Shown one piece after another: positions 59,977 through 64,000 of a stretch of 64,000 nucleotides of DNA. The DNA is from Ophioceras dolichostomum. Lineage: Eukaryota; Ascomycota; Sordariomycetes; Magnaporthales; Ophioceraceae. Made by a program: the position numbers and the translations under genes. Positions within the stretch are counted from its first letter, which is position 1. Each line of letters begins with the position of its first letter. The stretch lies in the NCBI GenBank assembly GCA_003049485.1, contig PYST01000045.1, forward strand, positions 1-64,000, written 5' to 3'. The notes under the pieces are model-generated. The model worked only from the letters and a program-made list of their open reading frames with translations, was not told where the DNA came from and made no database searches.

Positions 59977-61050
59977 ATGAACAAACAAGTGGCACTTGAG
60001 CATAGCCTGTTTCTCTTTTTTTTTTGCTTTCCCTTAATCTTGGTTTGTGGCCATCGCATCTTGATCTTGCCTGACGAGTTAATGATGGGGAGTTTGCTGT
60101 CAAATTGTCAAGGGAAGCTGCATGCATATGTGTAATCACTGATACCAGAATGGATACAAAATCGGATGTCTTTTTTTATTTTTTGGCTTTCTCATCATTT
60201 CTTATGTTCTTCAGAGGCCATCATCATCTGTGTATGTTGCTCTCTGCATTTTCTTTGCGCTTTCCCAACCAGCTAGCACTCGCTGCCACTGGGACTCTTT
60301 GTATGTCATCATCTCAAACTTCCGCCAGCCAGCAGGCAAAGGCTAGAGGTAGTTAGACACATAGAACTGTAGCTCAATCAGAACACTTCCGAGCTTTAAA
60401 CAAAGGGGAAATCCGCGTGCAGTCATGCATGTACTTCAGGAAGAGCGAACGAAGTACGGAACGCATTGCCCTCTCCTCCCTCGTCTCCCTGGCTGGGTGT
60501 GAATGAATCACACTGAAACGAGTGGCTTTTTCAGCTTTGATGCCTCAGCTCAGGGGCTTTTTTGTGAACAAAGCAGACTGGGAACTTTTTTCCGATCGCT
60601 CGCCACCACGCCAAGAAGTCCCAAACACGCGAGAGAAAAAAAAAAGGTCCAAAAAACCATCTCACAAATAGAATAAGGAATGCAAGAAAGTTCCATGTTG
60701 TACAAAAGAAAAAGTACCTACCCCCTAGATTGCAGGTTCTGGCTGGATAAGGTTTTGAGAGGACCTTAAGGTCAAATCCCAAAACGGAAATCTCACAAAG
60801 GCAATATGATTGGTCAAAAACTCCCTGCCACTTACAAGTGCACTTGAACTCTCAAGAACCCCGTTCTTCATGATGATGGAGAAGAAGGAAATGGAAAGCA
60901 AAGTGAATTTTTCCGTCAACCATTTTCAATACCACAGGAAATATTACCAGCTAGGGCAATCCTTGTAACCTTGTAACTCTCCCGCGGATTTCGTAAGAAA
61001 AAAGAGAGAAAAAAAAAACAAGAAAAAGACAGACATATTACTTCTCCTTC
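59977..61050. other. Convergent intergenic region
   Basis: 1.07 kb between the VWA gene (plus) and the DUF6590-like gene (minus), so it should carry both 3' ends. It is A/T-richer than the genes, with T runs (60017-60026, 60171-60181) and A runs (60636-60645, 61009-61018). No gene seen; a tRNA-like TAGCTCAATCAG at about 60371 does not fold into a tRNA. Confidence 0.6.
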
Positions 61051-62646
61051 CTACTCTGAAATCTCACCATCCTCTAGATCAGAAGCAGCAGTACTACCAC
61101 TAGTAGTACTACTACCAAGATTAGGCCGCTTGGCAGGCGGTGGTCTGGGACTGCGACTGCGACTGCGACATCTCGCGATCCTGCGCTCGCCATCCCTGTT
61201 ACTGTTGCTGTTGCTACTGCCGTGATCGGAGTAGACCAGGACGACGTCGACAGCAGGGTACGTGTCGCTGCTGTCGCTCCTAGGCATCGAGCAACTGCTC
61301 TCGAAGCTCGACAGGCTGGTACAGCTACAACTAGATCGCACCCTTTTGAGATAGCTGCTACTGCCATGAGTAGAGGTACTGCTACTCGACATGCCGATCA
61401 TCTCGGCCAGGCGGTCCCATGAATCGGACGTGAGCCTGCCCGCGATGGCGGAGTTGATCTTGTAGTCCTTGGACGTGACGGCTACGAGGTGGACGAGGGA
61501 CCCTTTTTTGACGGAGGGGAACATGCCGGTGGGATACGACGGGTCGCGTCGACAGCGGAGCATGCGGCGATCGTCTGTGGTGGCGGTGTAGTAGTTGGCT
61601 AAAGAGTCCTCTCCCGTCACGTTTTCCCCATAATACTCGTCGTCGTATGCATGGCCGATGCGCGCATACTCATCTCCCACGTGGAACGCGAGCTCATCCG
61701 TGCAGCGGCCGCTTCTGGACGTGATGGGGAGGCACTGGAACGTGTAGGCGTGTCGCTTCGTCACCACGAACATGCGGAATTTGTGGTAGATCGTGCCGTG
61801 CAGTGTGGCGGTCCTGTTCTCGTCTAGTATGTTGATTCCTTCGTTAGGGCGCGACAAGGCGTCCTCGTGGTAGTCCCCCGTGATGATGATGGTGCCTGGC
61901 TGGTAGACATGATTGGAGTGTTTCTTGGCGTCCTCGAATCTGTTGGAGACGGAGAAGCCGTATTTTAGCATGTCGTCCACCATCTCCTGTTTCCGTGACA
62001 TGACGGAGGAGGAGGAGGAGACTGAGGTAACGCTTGAGCTTCTACTGCTGCCCCTGCTGCCACTGCTGCTGCTGCTATAGTTTGAGCCACTGTAGTTCGC
62101 GTCGTTCTGCGACCGACCATCACTGTGTTCTTGGAATAGTCGAGCACGGTAGTCACGATTCAGGTCCTGGGTGCGTAGCCCACGGCGTCTCCGACGGTCA
62201 TCCTCCTCCTCGTCACCGTGCTGGTGATCGTAGGCATCCTCGTAGGCGCCATGAGGTCCGGACGAGCTGCGGCTTGTGTTGCTGTACTGGTCGTCGTAAG
62301 AGGAGCCGCTGAAGTCCCGCTGACGGCTGCGGTCATAGAATTTCTTGTTGTTGAAGTCCACGCCCCGAGACTGAACGCTATGGTCAGAGTTCTGATGATC
62401 AGGGATGATGCTCTGATGGCTGAGGTTGAAGCTGCTATAACTGGTCGATGGAGTGTAAGAGTACAGTCTTCCTCTGTGAGAGCTAGTAGTGCTCCTGTCG
62501 CTGTAGTTGGTGCGGGAGGATCCTACTATAGCCGGATGGCAGGAGCGCCCCTGGTTCTTCTGCCCTGACGTCCTCTCCAGGAGGTTGTTCCTCAGGGGAG
62601 CCGGTTGGCTCTTGGGGATACTTGGCTTGGAAACGCCGCCAGACAT
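61051..62646 (-). CDS. DUF6590-like domain protein with disordered Ser/Arg-rich flanks
   Basis: Single exon, 531 residues. Residues 1-220 are low complexity: Ser/Tyr/Gln-rich, with DEEEDDRRRRRG and a long polyserine run. From about residue 225 (KYGFSVSNRFEDAKKHSNHV) to 418 the chain is globular: VYQPGTIIITGDYHED, IYHKFRMFVVTKRHAYTFQC, LPITSRSG and later VHLVAVTSKDYKINSAIAGR. The pattern of a 'frame' region, a 'FVVV' strand and a 'CLPI' strand resembles the fungal DUF6590 family. The tail (residues 440-531) has an RS-like stretch CRSRSRSPRPPPAKRP and an acidic end DLEDGEISE. The function of DUF6590 is unknown; the RS-like tail hints at nuclear or RNA-associated location, which is inference only. 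Start ATG has A at -3. Confidence 0.7.
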   Translation of the reverse strand: MSGGVSKPSIPKSQPAPLRNNLLERTSGQKNQGRSCHPAIVGSSRTNYSDRSTTSSHRGRLYSYTPSTSYSSFNLSHQSIIPDHQNSDHSVQSRGVDFNNKKFYDRSRQRDFSGSSYDDQYSNTSRSSSGPHGAYEDAYDHQHGDEEEDDRRRRRGLRTQDLNRDYRARLFQEHSDGRSQNDANYSGSNYSSSSSGSRGSSRSSSVTSVSSSSSVMSRKQEMVDDMLKYGFSVSNRFEDAKKHSNHVYQPGTIIITGDYHEDALSRPNEGINILDENRTATLHGTIYHKFRMFVVTKRHAYTFQCLPITSRSGRCTDELAFHVGDEYARIGHAYDDEYYGENVTGEDSLANYYTATTDDRRMLRCRRDPSYPTGMFPSVKKGSLVHLVAVTSKDYKINSAIAGRLTSDSWDRLAEMIGMSSSSTSTHGSSSYLKRVRSSCSCTSLSSFESSCSMPRSDSSDTYPAVDVVLVYSDHGSSNSNSNRDGERRIARCRSRSRSPRPPPAKRPNLGSSTTSGSTAASDLEDGEISE

Positions 62647-63496
62647 GCTTGTAAGTAGTGCCTGTGTATATTAATGAGAGACTTTGGTATGGTATCAGTT
62701 CGAACCTACCAGGACTACGACCTTCAAGTGTCGGGGTATCTGATGGAGACGGAAGCAGAATTTCTCTCGTCTTTGAACTTCTGAGCGCCCTACACAACCA
62801 TTTATTCTATTCGCTCCTGTGCTCATCAGTTCTCATAAAGACATGGTCAGATCATTTTAACAATGGTAATATTTCGTCGTTCTTTCCTTTCTTCTTTCCT
62901 TTCTTCTTTCCTTTCTTCTTTCCTTTCTTCTTTCCTTTCTTCTTTCCTTTCTTCTTTCCTTTCTTCTTTCCTTTCTTCTTTCCTTTCTTCTTTCGTTTCA
63001 GGCAGCCTGTACGACCACAGTACGGTAGGTAGGAGTCGACATGAATAGACAATGCGAGCAGAAAGACAGGTCCGGTTGATTCCAGAAAATAGGCCTACGA
63101 AAATGGACACAAAGAAAAAAAGGATCTTCGAGGGACCTTCGTGACAAGTCAGGGTCTTCCAGATCCGAATCGGGGGGCTAACAAAGAAACGCGAAGAAAA
63201 TGCTTTCACGTAAAAGTGCCTATGACCTCGTGCTAAAACTTAGGGATGGAATAGCAGCAAAGTTCAGGTTGGTTTGCTTACCGATTTACTTTGGAATATC
63301 CATAGAGCTTTCTTCTGTCTCCGATGCCACCCCCTCAACCCTTCTTGTAGCCAAGGCCTGGGTCGGCAGTAGTAGGCTCCTAGGACGATCAGGTTTTCCT
63401 TTACAACAATCTCGCAACAACCTTCAAGTTCTCGCCTTCCTTGTCCAAAATAAAACTGCAGAGCAGCCACCACTCAGAGCAGCATCAGAGCAGACC
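62647..63496. promoter_or_regulatory. Divergent promoter region containing a long polypyrimidine tract
   Basis: 850 bp between the DUF6590-like gene (minus) and the right-edge gene (plus). It contains the CTTTCCTTTCTT tandem repeat at 62881-62994. The remainder shows no gene; a frame that is open from 63200 has no ATG before 63497 that is clearly a start and no coding-like features. Confidence 0.5.
62881..62994. repeat. 12-bp tandem repeat, mirror-symmetric polypyrimidine tract
   Basis: About nine and a half copies of TCTTTCCTTTCT, pure pyrimidine on the plus strand and pure purine on the minus. The repeat is mirror-symmetric (CTTTCTTCTTTC reads the same reversed), the arrangement that can fold into intramolecular triplex (H-DNA). 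It lies about 235 bp upstream of the DUF6590-like start. Open frames through it (Phe-Pro or Lys-Gly repeats) are artefacts. Confidence 0.9.
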
Positions 63497-63991
63497 ATGG
63501 AGAGCGACACACACTCCCTACTTGGTATCTATATACTTCTCTCAACCGAAACAACAAGATACTACTCCGGCCCGGACACAGTCCGGGCCTGGGCCGAGCA
63601 AGTCGACCCGCAGTCCCCCGTCGTCGACGAGGATGATCTTGAGACCGAGTTCCCCAGCCTCAAGCGTCTGAAGATCGCCATTAGAGCGCAGACGAACTCG
63701 GGCTTGTCACCGGTGGTGGCATCCAGTAGTCCTCTCACAACGACTACGCCCACAACCTCGAGCGCCATCTCCTCTCCGTCCACCGCCCTGCCTTCCCCTC
63801 AAGATCCACCCACGGCCACAAAGGGACCCCGTCCAATATCGAATCTCCTCCTCCGAGCCATGACGCTTCCCATGTCGTCGGACGGCTTCCGCCTCGTTCT
63901 TCCACCGAGCCCGAAGATGATGCCCATCCTTGAGCACCCGGCTGGCGACGGTGGTGGCGGATCAACTACGGCTCCTGCCCTTGCGAGGTGA
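63497..63991 (+). CDS. Unrecognised protein, probably continues beyond the window
   Basis: ATG at 63497 opens a frame of 164 codons (MESDTHSLLGIYILLST) with a central segment DTVRAWAEQVDPQSPVVDEDDLE that looks like a folded protein, then a Ser/Thr/Pro-rich linker and LLLRAMTLPMSSDGFRLVLP. The terminal TGA at 63989-63991 lies within GAG-GTGAAGT, a plausible splice donor, so the coding sequence probably continues past 64000 and this is only the first exon. Codon third positions are moderately G/C-ended. No family recognised. It is divergent from the DUF6590-like gene. Confidence 0.45.
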   Translation: MESDTHSLLGIYILLSTETTRYYSGPDTVRAWAEQVDPQSPVVDEDDLETEFPSLKRLKIAIRAQTNSGLSPVVASSSPLTTTTPTTSSAISSPSTALPSPQDPPTATKGPRPISNLLLRAMTLPMSSDGFRLVLPPSPKMMPILEHPAGDGGGGSTTAPALAR

Positions 63992-64000
63992 AGTCGAACG

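Noticed and set aside
60369..60410. tRNA box A-like TAGCTCAATCAG
   Set aside because: No D-, anticodon- or T-arm can be folded around it and there is no proper B box.
62881..62994. CRISPR-like array
   Set aside because: Contiguous tandem repeat without unique spacers, in a eukaryotic genome.
62658..63209. Frames with Phe-Pro or Lys-Gly repeats
   Set aside because: Translation of the polypyrimidine tandem repeat.

Overview
This is eukaryotic DNA from a filamentous ascomycete (Pezizomycotina, most probably a Sordariomycete). The evidence is short GT-AG introns of roughly 70-110 bp, strong G/C preference at third codon positions in the recognisable genes, short intergenic distances on the right half, dispersed TACCTACC/TAGGTAGG motifs, and fungal protein families (SRP40, two-domain glyoxalase I, GH43, a DUF6590-like protein). 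There are no operons, CRISPR arrays, rRNA genes or convincing tRNA genes, and no intact transposon. One undetermined base (n at 32589, after a run of 17 G) and several apparent frame breaks suggest a draft-quality assembly.

Layout. Positions 1-37287 are very gene-poor. The only confident gene is a bZIP-type regulator on the minus strand (4225-5321). From 5.5 to 37.3 kb, about 31.8 kb, I cannot recognise any protein family. The stretch is rich in microsatellites, purine/pyrimidine tracts and chance open frames; the longest is a 339-codon frame on the minus strand at 21439-22458, which I list only as a weak candidate. Positions 37288-63991 are ordinary gene-dense sequence. In order: an MFS_5 (molybdate-anion transporter-like) gene (-); a two-domain glyoxalase I gene (-) that shares a divergent promoter with the nucleolar SRP40/Nopp140 gene (+); an unrecognised gene (-) whose frame is broken by an 11-bp tandem duplication; a five-exon phosphoribosylformylglycinamidine synthase gene (+); a GMC oxidoreductase (+); a secreted nine-exon GH43 glycosidase (+); a GPI-anchored VWA-domain surface protein (+); a DUF6590-like protein (-); and the start of an unrecognised gene (+) that probably runs off the right edge.

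How they work together. The genes are mostly unrelated housekeeping and secreted functions: methylglyoxal detoxification, ribosome biogenesis, purine synthesis, polysaccharide breakdown and cell surface. I see no biosynthetic cluster and no defence or mobile system. The points most worth checking are the large gene desert upstream of the bZIP gene, the 11-bp frameshifting duplication, the glyoxalase gene (a possible mitochondrial presequence with an optional in-frame intron, and an intron whose phases do not match), the telomere-like motif in the glyoxalase/SRP40 promoter, and the mirror-repeat polypyrimidine tract beside the DUF6590-like gene.
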